From an uncultured Prevotella sp. (GTDB taxonomy: Bacteria; Bacteroidota; Bacteroidia; Bacteroidales; Bacteroidaceae), in contig CALUGW010000002.1 of assembly GCA_944320305.1 (NCBI GenBank), positions 160,096 to 224,095 of the forward strand: 64,000 nucleotides of DNA, read 5' to 3'. Below are positions 8,528 to 16,361 of the stretch, one piece after another (position 1 is the stretch's first letter; the number at the start of each line of letters is the position of its first letter). The translations under genes and the position numbers were made by a program. Below the pieces are notes generated by a model, which had not been told where the DNA came from, made no database searches, and was given only the letters and a program-made list of their open reading frames with translations.

Positions 8528-9439
8528 TCAGAACAGGCGGGCGGGATAAACGCCGGCGTCGATAAGACTCTGGATTTTGTCCACAACCGACTGGCGGTCG
8601 GCCGAATAGGTCACTCCGAACCACTTGCTGGTGGTGTCGAGCACCTTGACGGTGGCCGTGCGCTCGCCGATCAGCTTGTTGACCATCAGCGGGATGAAGA
8701 ACTCGGCCTTGGGATTCTCCATGTTCTTCGGGTCGGAGAGGAACTCCTTGAAGTACTCCTCGCTGTGCTCGAAGTAGTCGGGGGTGAAGCCCCACATATT
8801 CATCGACACCGGGGTGTTGTCGTCCACGGGTACCCAGCGGTCCTCCTCGTCTTTGTAGCACACGGGGCCATCAACGCGCATAATCTCGGTGCGCTCCACG
8901 ACGGTGGTCAGATTGCCGCTGTCGTCGGTGGAGCAGATGCCGCGGGCCACCGTTCCGTTCTCCGACAGGGTGTTGCCCACGCGGAATCCCACCATGGCAT
9001 AGGCGTTCTTGCTGCCCTCGGGAAGCTCCGACAGGAACTTGCCCATCACCATGTAGGCGTCGCGGTTGTAGAAGTCGTCGCAGTTGATCACGCAGAACGG
9101 CTCCTTTATAACGTCCTTGGCCATGAGCACGGCGTGGTTGGTGCCCCACGGCTTCACGCGCCCCTCAGGGCAGCTGAAGCCCTCTGGCAGCGCGTCGAGG
9201 CTCTGGAAGCAAAGCTCGGCGGGCACGTGGCCCTCGTATTTGCTCAGAATCTTCTCGCGGAAGTCCTGTTCGAAGTCCTTGCGGATCACAAAAACAATCT
9301 TGCCGAAGCCTGCCTTTATGGCATCGTAAATGGAATAGTCCATGATGGTCTCGCCGTTGGGGCCGAGGCCGTCGAGCTGTTTCAGCCCGCCGTAACGGCT
9401 GCCCATGCCGGCGGCCAGAAGTAACAATGTTGGTTTCAT
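8528..9439 (-). CDS. sugar-phosphate nucleotidyltransferase
   Basis: A 303-residue NTP_transferase-family protein. Residues 6-14 (LAAGMGSRY) form the nucleotide-binding loop, followed by GGLKQLDGLGPNGETIMDYS where the conserved K and the GPNGE element sit. FCVINCDDFYN near 115 supplies the metal-binding Asp, and VSMNMWGFTPDYFE near 220 is the usual sugar-contact strand. Relatives form UDP- or dTDP-glucose-type sugars from sugar-1-phosphate; the GGLKQLDGLGPNGE variant is common in Bacteroidales genomes, where the sugar is not assigned. The start at MKPTLLLLAAG is chosen over one 36 nt upstream. It has its own -7 box and a strong terminator. Confidence 0.87.
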   Translation of the reverse strand: MKPTLLLLAAGMGSRYGGLKQLDGLGPNGETIMDYSIYDAIKAGFGKIVFVIRKDFEQDFREKILSKYEGHVPAELCFQSLDALPEGFSCPEGRVKPWGTNHAVLMAKDVIKEPFCVINCDDFYNRDAYMVMGKFLSELPEGSKNAYAMVGFRVGNTLSENGTVARGICSTDDSGNLTTVVERTEIMRVDGPVCYKDEEDRWVPVDDNTPVSMNMWGFTPDYFEHSEEYFKEFLSDPKNMENPKAEFFIPLMVNKLIGERTATVKVLDTTSKWFGVTYSADRQSVVDKIQSLIDAGVYPARLF

Positions 9440-9523
9440 ATGTCTTTTAAGTTTTATGGTTTTAGTCTGTGCCACGTCCTTAAAGGCCGCAAGAGCCTCA
9501 CGCGGAAAGCCGTTTGATTAATG

Positions 9524-9531
9524 CAAAGATA
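9524..9531 (-). promoter_or_regulatory. -7 box of the nucleotidyltransferase gene
   Basis: TATCTTTG on the minus strand, about 85 nt before the ATG. No TTTG is seen 19-21 nt further upstream. Confidence 0.5.
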
Positions 9532-9675
9532 ACGAATAATGTTGAAAGAGCGCTGCCGCGCTGCCATATTAACATTATTTAGGGCACTCGGCAAAGCCAA
9601 TGCCGTGTGCCGACGACAAAAGCAAAGCCCTGAAACTCCACGCCGCCGGCATAGCGGAGCCGCCGGAACACGAAA

Positions 9676-9734
9676 GAAAAAGCGGAGGCTCACCCAGCCG
9701 CCACCTGTAGTGTGGACGCCGAATGAGCCTCCGC
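9676..9734 (-). terminator. intrinsic terminator of fabG
   Basis: Arms GCGGAGGCTCA (9682-9692) and TGAGCCTCCGC (9724-9734) pair perfectly. On the minus strand the stem is followed by TTTTTC, 36 nt past the fabG stop. The loop is long, about 31 nt. Confidence 0.75.
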
Positions 9735-9769
9735 CGCTTTAAATTCCGAATCTCTGAAGCCGCGCGGAA

Positions 9770-10525
9770 TTACATATTCATTCCGCCGTCAACCTGTATC
9801 ACCTGGCCAGAGATGTAGCTCGACATGTCTGAGGCCAGGAATGTGGCGCAGGCGGCAATATCCTCAACGGTGCCTCCGCGGCGCAGCGGAATCTTGCTGA
9901 TCCACTCCTTGCGGATGTCGTCGGGCAGGGCCTGCGTCATGGCCGTGTCGATGAAGCCCGGCGCGATGGCGTTGGCGCGTATTCCCTTGGGCCCCATCTC
10001 CTGGCCGATGCTCTTTGCCAGAGCTATCAGTCCGGCCTTCGAGGCGGCATAGTTGGCCTGTCCGGCATTGCCGTGGACGCCCACCACCGAGGCCATGTTG
10101 ATGATAGAGCCTTTGCGCTGGCGCATCATCACAGGCACACAGGCATGGATGAAGTTGAAGGCGCTCTTCAGGTTAACGGCAATCACAGCGTCCCACTGGG
10201 CCTCGGTCATGCGCAACATCAGACCGTCCTTGGTTATTCCGGCGTTGTTGACGAGGATGTCTATCGAGCCGAACTCCTCCTTAACCTGCTTCACCACCTC
10301 TTCCGTCTGCGCGAAGTCGGCCGCGTTGCTGGCATATCCTTTTGCTTTCACACCCTTGGCGGCAATCTCTGCCTCTGTGGCCTTTCCGTTCTCGTCGATG
10401 ACGAGGTCTGTGAATGCGATGTTAGCGCCCTCTTCGGCAAACTTAAGCGCAATGGCCTTGCCTATTCCGCGTGCGGCCCCGGTGATCAGAGCCGTCTTGC
10501 CTGTAAGTAATCCTGTACTGTTCAT
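9770..10525 (-). CDS. fabG: 3-oxoacyl-ACP reductase FabG
   Basis: A 251-residue classical short-chain dehydrogenase. It has the NADPH loop TGAARGIGKA at about 15-24, the NNAG motif (DILVNNAGITKDGLMLRM) near 90 and the catalytic Ser-Tyr-Lys set in NMASVVGVHGNAGQ then NYAASKAG. The IPLRRGG, ASDMSSYISGQVI and VDGGMNM blocks are those of the housekeeping FabG of type II fatty-acid synthesis, which reduces 3-oxoacyl-ACP to 3-hydroxyacyl-ACP. The start MNSTGLLTGK is preferred to one 18 nt upstream. It lies downstream of a TetR regulator and two small membrane-protein genes on the same strand, an arrangement suggestive of lipid-linked control though not proof of it. Confidence 0.93.
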   Translation of the reverse strand: MNSTGLLTGKTALITGAARGIGKAIALKFAEEGANIAFTDLVIDENGKATEAEIAAKGVKAKGYASNAADFAQTEEVVKQVKEEFGSIDILVNNAGITKDGLMLRMTEAQWDAVIAVNLKSAFNFIHACVPVMMRQRKGSIINMASVVGVHGNAGQANYAASKAGLIALAKSIGQEMGPKGIRANAIAPGFIDTAMTQALPDDIRKEWISKIPLRRGGTVEDIAACATFLASDMSSYISGQVIQVDGGMNM

Positions 10526-10663
10526 AACTGTTTTTTGAATCAATATTTTATAAGATTTTTAATTCCGTCGCTCACGAATCCTGGCGGAAGACGGGCGCTC
10601 ACGCCGCCCTTCCGCCTCTCGCACCGCCGCAACCGCCCGGTGCGCGCCGCCCCTGGCGGCACG

Positions 10664-10777
10664 TCACAGCAGGTTGTTGCGCCTCATCCACTCCCTGCCT
10701 CCGGGAGTGAGACAGTAGAGCAGAAACACGGCGCAGGGGATGCCAACCATCGCAAGTATAACCAACGTTCCGTTCAT
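10664..10777 (-). CDS. 37-residue single-span membrane peptide
   Basis: A very short gene: ATG at 10777 and TGA at 10664-10666. The product begins MNGTLVILAMVGIPCAVFLL, continues YCLTPGGREWM and ends RRNNLL: one hydrophobic helix followed by a positively charged tail, so the N-terminus probably lies outside the inner membrane. Its ATG overlaps the TGA of the upstream 62-residue gene as ATGA, the arrangement of translationally coupled genes, which is the main evidence that it is real. The function is unknown. Confidence 0.72.
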   Translation of the reverse strand: MNGTLVILAMVGIPCAVFLLYCLTPGGREWMRRNNLL

Positions 10778-10962
10778 TTATCGCTTTTTCTGTTTGTTAA
10801 TATCAGACCCGCAACGAGCAACACCGCAGACACCGTGCCGCTCAGCGCATATATAAGCCACCTCATATCCTCCATATCCTTTATCAGAGACGCGACGAAC
10901 ACGCCCGTCAGAAAATACTTCGAGATGTCAATCAGGTAGTTGCCCAGTTTTTCTTTCCACAT
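10774..10962 (-). CDS. 62-residue two-helix membrane protein (DUF6722-like)
   Basis: A small protein, MWKEKLGNYLIDISKYFLTG then VFVASLIKD, followed by a second hydrophobic helix IYALSGTVSAVLLVAGLILT and a basic tail NRKSDK. The WKEKLGNYLIDISKY start and the two-helix layout resemble a small Bacteroidales membrane family that I recall as DUF6722. It has a complete Bacteroides-type promoter at 10987-11017 and ends in a 4-nt overlap with the 37-residue gene, so the pair is a two-gene operon. The function is unknown. Confidence 0.75.
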   Translation of the reverse strand: MWKEKLGNYLIDISKYFLTGVFVASLIKDMEDMRWLIYALSGTVSAVLLVAGLILTNRKSDK

Positions 10963-10986
10963 ATCTACTGCGCTGGATATTCATTG

Positions 10987-11017
10987 CAAAGTTACTCACT
11001 TTAGCCGAGGAGCCAAA
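10987..11017 (-). promoter_or_regulatory. Bacteroides-type promoter of the small membrane-protein pair
   Basis: On the minus strand TTTG (11017-11014), a 19-nt spacer and TAACTTTG (10994-10987). The -7 box ends about 25 nt before the ATG of the 62-residue gene. Confidence 0.8.
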
Positions 11018-11107
11018 GCGCGAAGCGTTAAAGATGCTTACACGCCTTACGGCAGTGGGCGTGTGCCGACGCCTGGAACAAGCGCGCGCAGACCCGCCGC
11101 CCGGCAG

Positions 11108-11701
11108 TCACTTCACGATCCGTTTGCCCAGCGCTCCGTAGACCACCTTGGCCACCAGCGGCTTGCTCGTCTCCTCGGTCAGTCCGTGGCCCAGGCGCCC
11201 GTAGATGTAGGGCACCTCAAGCCCCTTGATGCAGTAGTGGGTGATGTCGGCCACGAGGTCCACATTGTCAATGTCGAACTCGCCGTCGGCCTTGCCGTCG
11301 GCGTAGACCTTGCGGAAGAGGTCAATCTCGTCCTCGTCGAACTTCTTGCGCACCTTCTCCACCATCCATATGTTGCGGAAGAACTCGGCCCTGAGGTTGC
11401 CGTTGCGCACCACCGTCTCCTTGATCATGCTCAGGTGGGTGTATATCAGCTCGATAATCTTGTCCAGCGGCTTGGTCTTCTTGGCCGCCACCTCGTCGAG
11501 TTTGTCCGACAGGCGCTCCAGCTCGCCCTCTATCACAGCGTAGTAAAGCTCTTCCTTACTATTAAAATAGGTATAGAGCGTGCGCCGCCCCTTGCCCGAG
11601 GCCACGGCGACATCGTTCATCGTCGTGCCCTCGATGCCTTTCTTGGCAAACAGCTGCCGGGCAATGTCCACAAGTTTCTGCCTCGTCTTCTGAATCGACA
11701 T
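11108..11701 (-). CDS. TetR/AcrR family transcriptional regulator
   Basis: A 197-residue regulator. Residues 3-60 form the TetR helix-turn-helix: KTRQKLVDIARQLFAKKG, then GTTMNDVAVASGKGRRTLYT and YFNSKEELYYAVI. The remaining all-helical part is the ligand or dimer domain. The start MSIQKTRQ is chosen over one 33 nt upstream. The promoter is a full TTTG-N20-TAnnTTTG, and its spacer holds a 6-bp inverted repeat, a likely autoregulatory operator. Neighbours on the same strand are the small membrane-protein pair and fabG, so a role in membrane-lipid control is possible but inferred only from position. Confidence 0.88.
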   Translation of the reverse strand: MSIQKTRQKLVDIARQLFAKKGIEGTTMNDVAVASGKGRRTLYTYFNSKEELYYAVIEGELERLSDKLDEVAAKKTKPLDKIIELIYTHLSMIKETVVRNGNLRAEFFRNIWMVEKVRKKFDEDEIDLFRKVYADGKADGEFDIDNVDLVADITHYCIKGLEVPYIYGRLGHGLTEETSKPLVAKVVYGALGKRIVK

Positions 11702-11751
11702 AACGTTTTTATCTTTACCTCCGCCAATCTGCACACGGCCGATGGCGTGTG

Positions 11752-11783
11752 CAAAAGTATCAATTATATTTCAATTGAGCAAA
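11752..11783 (-). promoter_or_regulatory. tetR promoter with candidate operator in its spacer
   Basis: On the minus strand TTTG (11783-11780), 20 nt, TACTTTTG (11759-11752). TCAATT (11760-11765) and AATTGA (11773-11778) form an inverted repeat that fills the spacer between the boxes, where a bound TetR dimer would block polymerase. Confidence 0.75.
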
Positions 11784-11939
11784 TTAAACCGCCGGAATTT
11801 AAGGGCCGGGCGAACCGTGATGCACACCCTGAGCGCATACTTGCGCCGATTTTTTGGCCGTTAAGGAAAAATAAATTAAATTTGCAGACACATATTTTAA
11901 AATTACTGGCACACCGGAAACGCCGGAACACCCCCGCGG

Positions 11940-12055
11940 CGTGCCGCGCCCCGACGCGGCATCCAGCAAGCAACCGGATATTATGGATTCCGCGTCGGAG
12001 CGCAGAATGGCTGTATGCGAGACACACTCTTCGAGTGTTTTAACATTATGGAAAA
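11940..12055. repeat. dispersed intergenic repeat, copy A
   Basis: A segment with CGCGTCGGAGCGCAGAATGG, TATGCGAGACACACTC and TTTTAACATTATGG. It matches in order and spacing two further copies at 22200 and 22432 (TGCGAGRCACGCC followed by an AACATT or GTCAAC element). On the minus strand all three can be read as a peptide with the core VSHT, but no start or family supports a gene. Apart from this repeat, the tetR promoter and the fMet promoter, the 11784-12288 spacer shows only the hairpin at 12081. Confidence 0.55.
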
Positions 12056-12080
12056 TGCTGACTGGCAGTATATTCAATAT

Positions 12081-12117
12081 CAAAAGGCCGGAAGCGCTCT
12101 TCGCTCCGGTCTTTTGG
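12081..12117. terminator. hairpin, possible bidirectional terminator
   Basis: CAAAAGGCCGGAAGCG pairs with CGCTCCGGTCTTTTGG around a CTCTT loop, with one or two bulges. It has short T-stretches on both strands. No gene reads directly into it in the plus direction, so its role is uncertain. Confidence 0.4.
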
Positions 12118-12288
12118 CTTCCACAAATTTGCCTCCCACCGCTTGTGACTGCACTGTGGCCATATACAAATCCGCCGAGACGGCACGAGGATTAATCTAA
12201 AAAGGCGCCCGTTTCTGCGGGCAAAAGCCCCTGCGGATGCCGCTTCACGCCCATTTTTGCGCTTTCACAGCAAAAAACCGCCGAAAAA

Positions 12289-12320
12289 TTTGCACAGTTC
12301 GCGGAAAAGCAGTACCTTTG
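12289..12320 (+). promoter_or_regulatory. promoter of tRNA-fMet
   Basis: TTTG (12289-12292), exactly 20 nt, TACCTTTG (12313-12320): a full match to the Bacteroides housekeeping consensus. The tRNA begins 23 nt after the -7 box. Confidence 0.9.
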
Positions 12321-12343
12321 CACTCGCAAAACAGAAATAACAC

Positions 12344-12416
12344 CGCGGAGTGGAGCAGTTGGTAGCTCGCCAGGCTCATAACCTGGAGGTCGCACGTTCG
12401 AATCCTGCCTCCGCAA
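12344..12416 (+). tRNA. initiator tRNA-Met (CAU)
   Basis: A 73-nt cloverleaf: acceptor CGCGGAG with CTCCGCA, D-stem GAGC/GCTC, anticodon arm CCAGG-CTCATAA-CCTGG, T-loop TTCGAAT. The first base C opposite A72 leaves the terminal acceptor pair open, the hallmark of bacterial initiator tRNA, so this is fMet rather than elongator Met or tRNA-Ile2. The T-stem contains one C-C mismatch. CCA is not encoded. It is a single-gene unit with its own promoter and terminator. Confidence 0.95.
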
Positions 12417-12424
12417 CAACGAAG

Positions 12425-12461
12425 AACGCCTTGCTCAACCGAGCGGGGCGTTTTTCTTTTT
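12425..12461 (+). terminator. terminator of tRNA-fMet
   Basis: AACGCC-tt-GCTC pairs with GAGC-gg-GGCGTT around AACC, followed by TTTTTCTTTTT. It begins 9 nt after the tRNA. Confidence 0.92.
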
Positions 12462-12607
12462 CACGCGCCACAGCCGACGCGCCGGGCAAGGCCGGAGCGG
12501 CGCATGACTTGGACATACGCAATTTTTGAAAGCCAGACGGGGCGTCCGCGTTTTCACTGTTTTTAACACCGGCCAGCGGCCCACCCCGCCCCATACAGAC
12601 CATACCG

Positions 12608-12712
12608 CGCTGCAATATGGGTCATTTTGATTTGCGATATGGGCCGTTTCGGACTGCGGAACGACCTTTTTCAGGAGGCAAAACAGGCCGTTTTGATTCG
12701 TAGCAAAGGCAT
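12608..12712. repeat. degenerate ~22-bp tandem repeat, locus 2 of 5
   Basis: The most degenerate locus: CGCTGCAATATGGGTCATTT, TTGCGATATGGGCCGTTTCG, then a unit around ACGACCTTTTTCAGG, then GGCAAAACAGGCCGTTTTG. Unit words and spacing match the loci at 4150 and 58527. The rest of the 12462-12959 spacer shows nothing else recognisable until the hflX promoter. Confidence 0.6.
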
Positions 12713-12959
12713 ATGATTTGACAACAAAGTGTTATATCAACCCGCACTCCATTCGCAATCTGAAACAAAACACATCCGCTCCGCTTACGATTTTCGGCAA
12801 GTCTTTTCGCGGCAGAGACCCATGGCGGAGGCCGGACGAGTGCGCCGGAATGCAAATTTTCTTTAAAACGGCGGTAAGGTCAATGGCAGTCATATGGCGC
12901 GGCAGCCCACGCCCGGCATACGCCGCAGAGGCACGGGAGGCTCATTTTCCACGGCAGGA

Positions 12960-12991
12960 TTTGTGAAAACCAGACATTATCACTAAATTTG
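12960..12991 (+). promoter_or_regulatory. promoter of hflX
   Basis: TTTG (12960-12963), 20 nt, TAAATTTG (12984-12991), a full Bacteroides-type promoter 22 nt before the hflX ATG. An AAAGGATG sequence at the start codon gives a weak ribosome-binding site. Confidence 0.88.
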
Positions 12992-13013
12992 CAACTGTTT
13001 TAAAAGATAAAGG

Positions 13014-14264
13014 ATGAAAGAATTTGTAATATCCGAAGCCAAGGCGGAGACCGCCGTGCTCGTGGGCCTGGTGACCAAAGGGCAGGACGAGGCCAAGACC
13101 AAGGAATATCTCGACGAGCTGGAGTTTCTCGCCGACACGGCGGGAGCCGTCACCGTGAGGCGGTTCACGCAGAAGATGGACGGCCCAAGCTCCGTGACCT
13201 ACGTGGGCAGCGGCAAGCTGGGCGAGATACGCAAGTACATCGAGGACGAGGCCGAGGAGGGCCGCGAGGTGGGGATGGTAATCTTCGACGACGAGCTTTC
13301 GGCCAAGCAGATGCGCAACATAGAGAAGGAGCTGAAGGTGAAGATACTGGACCGCACGTCGCTCATACTCGACATATTCGCCATGCGCGCCCAGACGGCC
13401 GAGGCCAAGACGCAGGTGGAGCTGGCCCAGCACCGCTACATGCTGCCCCGCCTGCAGCGCCTGTGGACCCACCTTGAGCGCCAGGGCGGCGGCTCAGGCT
13501 CGGGCGGCGGCAAGGGCAGCGTGGGCCTGCGCGGCCCGGGCGAGACGCAGCTGGAGATGGACCGCCGCATAATCCTGCAGCGCATCACGCTGCTGAAGCA
13601 GCGGCTCGCCGACATCGAGAAGCAGAAGAACACGCAGCGCAAGAACCGCGGGCGGCTCATCCGCGTGGCGCTGGTGGGATATACCAACGTGGGCAAGTCA
13701 ACGCTGATGAACCTGCTGGCCAAGAGCGACGTCTTCGCCGAGAACAAGCTCTTCGCCACGCTCGACACCACGGTGCGCAAGATGGTCATCGACAACCTGC
13801 CCTTCCTGCTGGCCGACACCGTGGGCTTCATCCGCAAGCTTCCCACCGACCTTGTTGACTCGTTCAAGTCGACGCTCGACGAGGTGCGCGAGGCCGACCT
13901 GCTGCTGCACGTCGTTGACATATCGCACCCCGACTTCGAGGAGCAGATAGCCGTCGTGGAGAACACGCTGAAGGACCTCGGCTGCGCCGACAAGCCCTCG
14001 ATGATCGTGTTCAACAAGATCGACGCCTACAGCTGGGTGGACAAGGAGCCTGACGACCTGACGCCGCCCACGCGCGAGAACGTCACGCTCGACGAGCTGA
14101 AGCGCACGTGGATGGCCCGCATGGGCGACGACTGCATATTCATCTCCGCCCGCGAGCGGCAGAACATCGACGAGCTGCGCGACGCGATGTACCGCCGGGT
14201 GCGCGAGCTGCACGTGCAGAAATACCCCTACAACGACTTCCTGTATGAGAATTACGAATCTTGA
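13014..14264 (+). CDS. hflX: ribosome-associated GTPase HflX
   Basis: A 416-residue GTPase. The N-terminal HflX domain (KTKEYLDELEFLADTAGA, TYVGSGKLGEI) is followed by a helical linker with the Gly-rich KGSVGLRGPGETQLE motif near 175, and then the GTPase domain with GYTNVGKST (P-loop, about 222-230), switch region ATLDTTVRKM, DTVGFIRKLP (G3) and NKID (G4). HflX binds the 50S subunit and splits stalled or heat-damaged ribosomes. The length is normal. It has its own promoter at 12960. DUF4954 follows after about 200 nt that hold a large inverted repeat. Confidence 0.95.
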   Translation: MKEFVISEAKAETAVLVGLVTKGQDEAKTKEYLDELEFLADTAGAVTVRRFTQKMDGPSSVTYVGSGKLGEIRKYIEDEAEEGREVGMVIFDDELSAKQMRNIEKELKVKILDRTSLILDIFAMRAQTAEAKTQVELAQHRYMLPRLQRLWTHLERQGGGSGSGGGKGSVGLRGPGETQLEMDRRIILQRITLLKQRLADIEKQKNTQRKNRGRLIRVALVGYTNVGKSTLMNLLAKSDVFAENKLFATLDTTVRKMVIDNLPFLLADTVGFIRKLPTDLVDSFKSTLDEVREADLLLHVVDISHPDFEEQIAVVENTLKDLGCADKPSMIVFNKIDAYSWVDKEPDDLTPPTRENVTLDELKRTWMARMGDDCIFISARERQNIDELRDAMYRRVRELHVQKYPYNDFLYENYES

Positions 14265-14442
14265 GTTTTGAATTTTGAGTTGTAGCACAGAGTGCGGTTG
14301 CGAATCAAACATTTTTGAATTGGCCGGCGCCACCCGTCACTTTCCGCCCAACAACCGAATGGCTGCCGCACAACTCTTGAATTAACAACTTGCAACCGCG
14401 CCCCGCGCGACAACTCAAAGCTCAAAGCTCAAAGTTCAAAAC
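14265..14442. repeat. nested inverted repeat between hflX and DUF4954 gene
   Basis: The outer arms are a GTTTTGAATTTTGAGTTGT run at 14265-14283 and its near-complement, starting ACAACTCAAAG and ending GTTCAAAAC, at 14410-14442, where the word CTCAAAG is repeated three times. Inside, GCGGTTGC (14294-14301) pairs with GCAACCGC (14392-14399). The whole could fold as an imperfect hairpin that begins right after the hflX stop codon. It is not a simple intrinsic terminator, because no T-run follows. Confidence 0.6.
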
Positions 14443-14461
14443 CAAAAACCACCATACCATA

Positions 14462-16288
14462 ATGCGTTCACTGACGGTAGACGAGATAGAGACGCTCGAG
14501 CGGCAGGGCTGCTCGGCTGAGGACTGGACAAGGCTGAGTGTGGCCGAAGATTTCACGCCCGCGTATATTAACAATGTGACGTTCTGCGGCGACGTGAGCC
14601 TCGGCCTGTTCGACAAGATGATAGAGACCGACGGGGGCTTCATGCGCCACTCGGCCATACGCAACGCCGTGCTGTGCGACGTGGAGGTGGGCGACAACTG
14701 CCTGATAGAAAACATCGGCACCCACATCCGCCGCTACACCATCGGCGACGAGTGCTACATTGCCAACGTGGGGCTTATGACCTGCACCGAGGGCGCCACC
14801 TTCGGCGAGGGCAACGTGATCTCGGTGCTCAACGAGGCGGGACCGGGCAACGTCACCGTCTACAGCGCGCTGACCTCGCAGATGGCCGCCTTCATGGTGG
14901 ACCACGCCGACGACGACGCCCTGACGGAGCGGCTGCGCCGGCTCGTGGCCGACTTTGTGGCGGAGCGGTGGACGGCCCGCGGCTCCGTGGGCTACGGCGT
15001 TAAGATTGCCAACACGGGCGAGATTGTCAACACGCGCCTGTGCGACGAGTGCGAGATAAGCGGCGCGGCGCGCCTGTGCGACTGCACGCTCGCCGGCACG
15101 CCCGAGGCCGGCATCTTCATAGGCAGCGGCGTGGAGTGCGAGAACACCATCGTCCAGGCCGGCTCGTCGGTGGTGGGCGGGGCGCGGCTCTACGGCTGCT
15201 TCGTGGGCGAGGCGTGCCACATCGGGCGCGGCTTCAGCGCCGAGAGCAGCCTGTTCTTCGCCAACTCCCACATGGACAACGGCGAGGCCTGCGCCGCGTT
15301 CTGCGGCCCGTTCAGCGTGAGCCACCACAAATCGACGCTGCTCATAGGCTGCCGCACCTCGTTCTACAACGCCGGCTCGGCCACCAACTTCAGCAACCAC
15401 GCCTACAAGCTCGGCCCGCTGCACTACGGAACACTGGCCCGGGGCACAAAGACGGGCAGCGGGGCGCACCTGCTGCTGCCCGCCGACATAGGGGCGTTCT
15501 CGGTGTGCATGGGCAAGATAGAGACCCACCCCGACACGCGGCGGCTGCCGTTCTCCTACGTGATAGGGGACGGACGGACCACCTGGCTCGTGCCCGGCCG
15601 CAACCTGGCCACCGTGGGCACGGCGCGCGACGTGGCCAAATGGCCGCGGCGCGACGTGCGCCCCAGGAGCGGGCGTCAGTCGATTGTGAACTTCGACTGG
15701 CTCTCGCCGGCCGTGGCCGCAGCCGTGGCCGAGGGGCGGAAGCTGCTCATCGGGCTGCGCGACGGGCCTGACGCCGGCGCCGAGACCTGCTCCGCCTGCG
15801 GCTGCCTGATAAAGAGGCGGTGGACAGAACAGGGCATCGCTCTCTACGACATGGCCCTGCGCATCTATCTGGGACGCGCCGTCAGAGGGCACTACTGCGA
15901 GCTGCCGGAACGCCCGGCGGGCGCCGGAGGCTGGACGGACATGGCCGGGCTGGTGGCGCCCGAGGCCGAGGTGGAGCGGCTGGCCGACGACATACGCGAC
16001 GGCTCGATAGACGAGCTGCAGCTCGTTGACGACCGCCTCATAGCCATGAACGCCGCCTACGACGACTTCAAGTGGAGCTTCACATACCGCCTCGCGCTCG
16101 ACTACTACGGGCTGGACACGCTCACCGAGGCCGACATGGAGCGCATCTGCCGCGACCACGACGCCGCGCTGGCCGAGTGGAAGGCCGCCGTCCGCCGCGA
16201 CGCCGAGCGCGAGTTCGACCTCGGCGACGTCGGGAGCGGAGCGCTAACCTCGTTTCTCGACAGCCTCGACAAGGCCGACGGAGAATGA
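14462..16288 (+). CDS. DUF4954 family protein, left-handed beta-helix
   Basis: A 608-residue cytoplasmic protein conserved in Bacteroidales. Long stretches repeat a six-residue pattern of hydrophobic, small and Gly/Asn residues (VEVGDNCLIENIGTHI, RRYTIGDECYIANVG, and the 230-330 region CENTIVQAGSSVVGGARLYG), typical of the left-handed beta-helix of nucleotide-sugar acyl- and nucleotidyl-transferases. A short C-x2-C-x-C cluster (CSACGC) near 440 could bind metal. The C-terminal 150 residues are helical. The start is MRSLTVDEIETLERQG; a start 72 nt upstream would begin in the repeat. The substrate is unknown; a sugar-phosphate or acyl-transfer role is inference from fold only. Confidence 0.82.
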   Translation: MRSLTVDEIETLERQGCSAEDWTRLSVAEDFTPAYINNVTFCGDVSLGLFDKMIETDGGFMRHSAIRNAVLCDVEVGDNCLIENIGTHIRRYTIGDECYIANVGLMTCTEGATFGEGNVISVLNEAGPGNVTVYSALTSQMAAFMVDHADDDALTERLRRLVADFVAERWTARGSVGYGVKIANTGEIVNTRLCDECEISGAARLCDCTLAGTPEAGIFIGSGVECENTIVQAGSSVVGGARLYGCFVGEACHIGRGFSAESSLFFANSHMDNGEACAAFCGPFSVSHHKSTLLIGCRTSFYNAGSATNFSNHAYKLGPLHYGTLARGTKTGSGAHLLLPADIGAFSVCMGKIETHPDTRRLPFSYVIGDGRTTWLVPGRNLATVGTARDVAKWPRRDVRPRSGRQSIVNFDWLSPAVAAAVAEGRKLLIGLRDGPDAGAETCSACGCLIKRRWTEQGIALYDMALRIYLGRAVRGHYCELPERPAGAGGWTDMAGLVAPEAEVERLADDIRDGSIDELQLVDDRLIAMNAAYDDFKWSFTYRLALDYYGLDTLTEADMERICRDHDAALAEWKAAVRRDAEREFDLGDVGSGALTSFLDSLDKADGE

Positions 16289-16361
16289 CCGGCGCCCGCG
16301 CCGACCACCACCGCCGGCGCCGCCCGCCAAACAGAAAACACAAAACAACCAAACAATAACA

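Noticed and set aside
12344-12416. Elongator tRNA-Met or tRNA-Ile2 with CAU anticodon
   Set aside because: The unpaired C1-A72 end of the acceptor stem marks the initiator tRNA.
12718-12966. 82-residue plus-strand frame before hflX
   Set aside because: It ends inside the hflX promoter, has no family resemblance and begins in degenerate repeat DNA.
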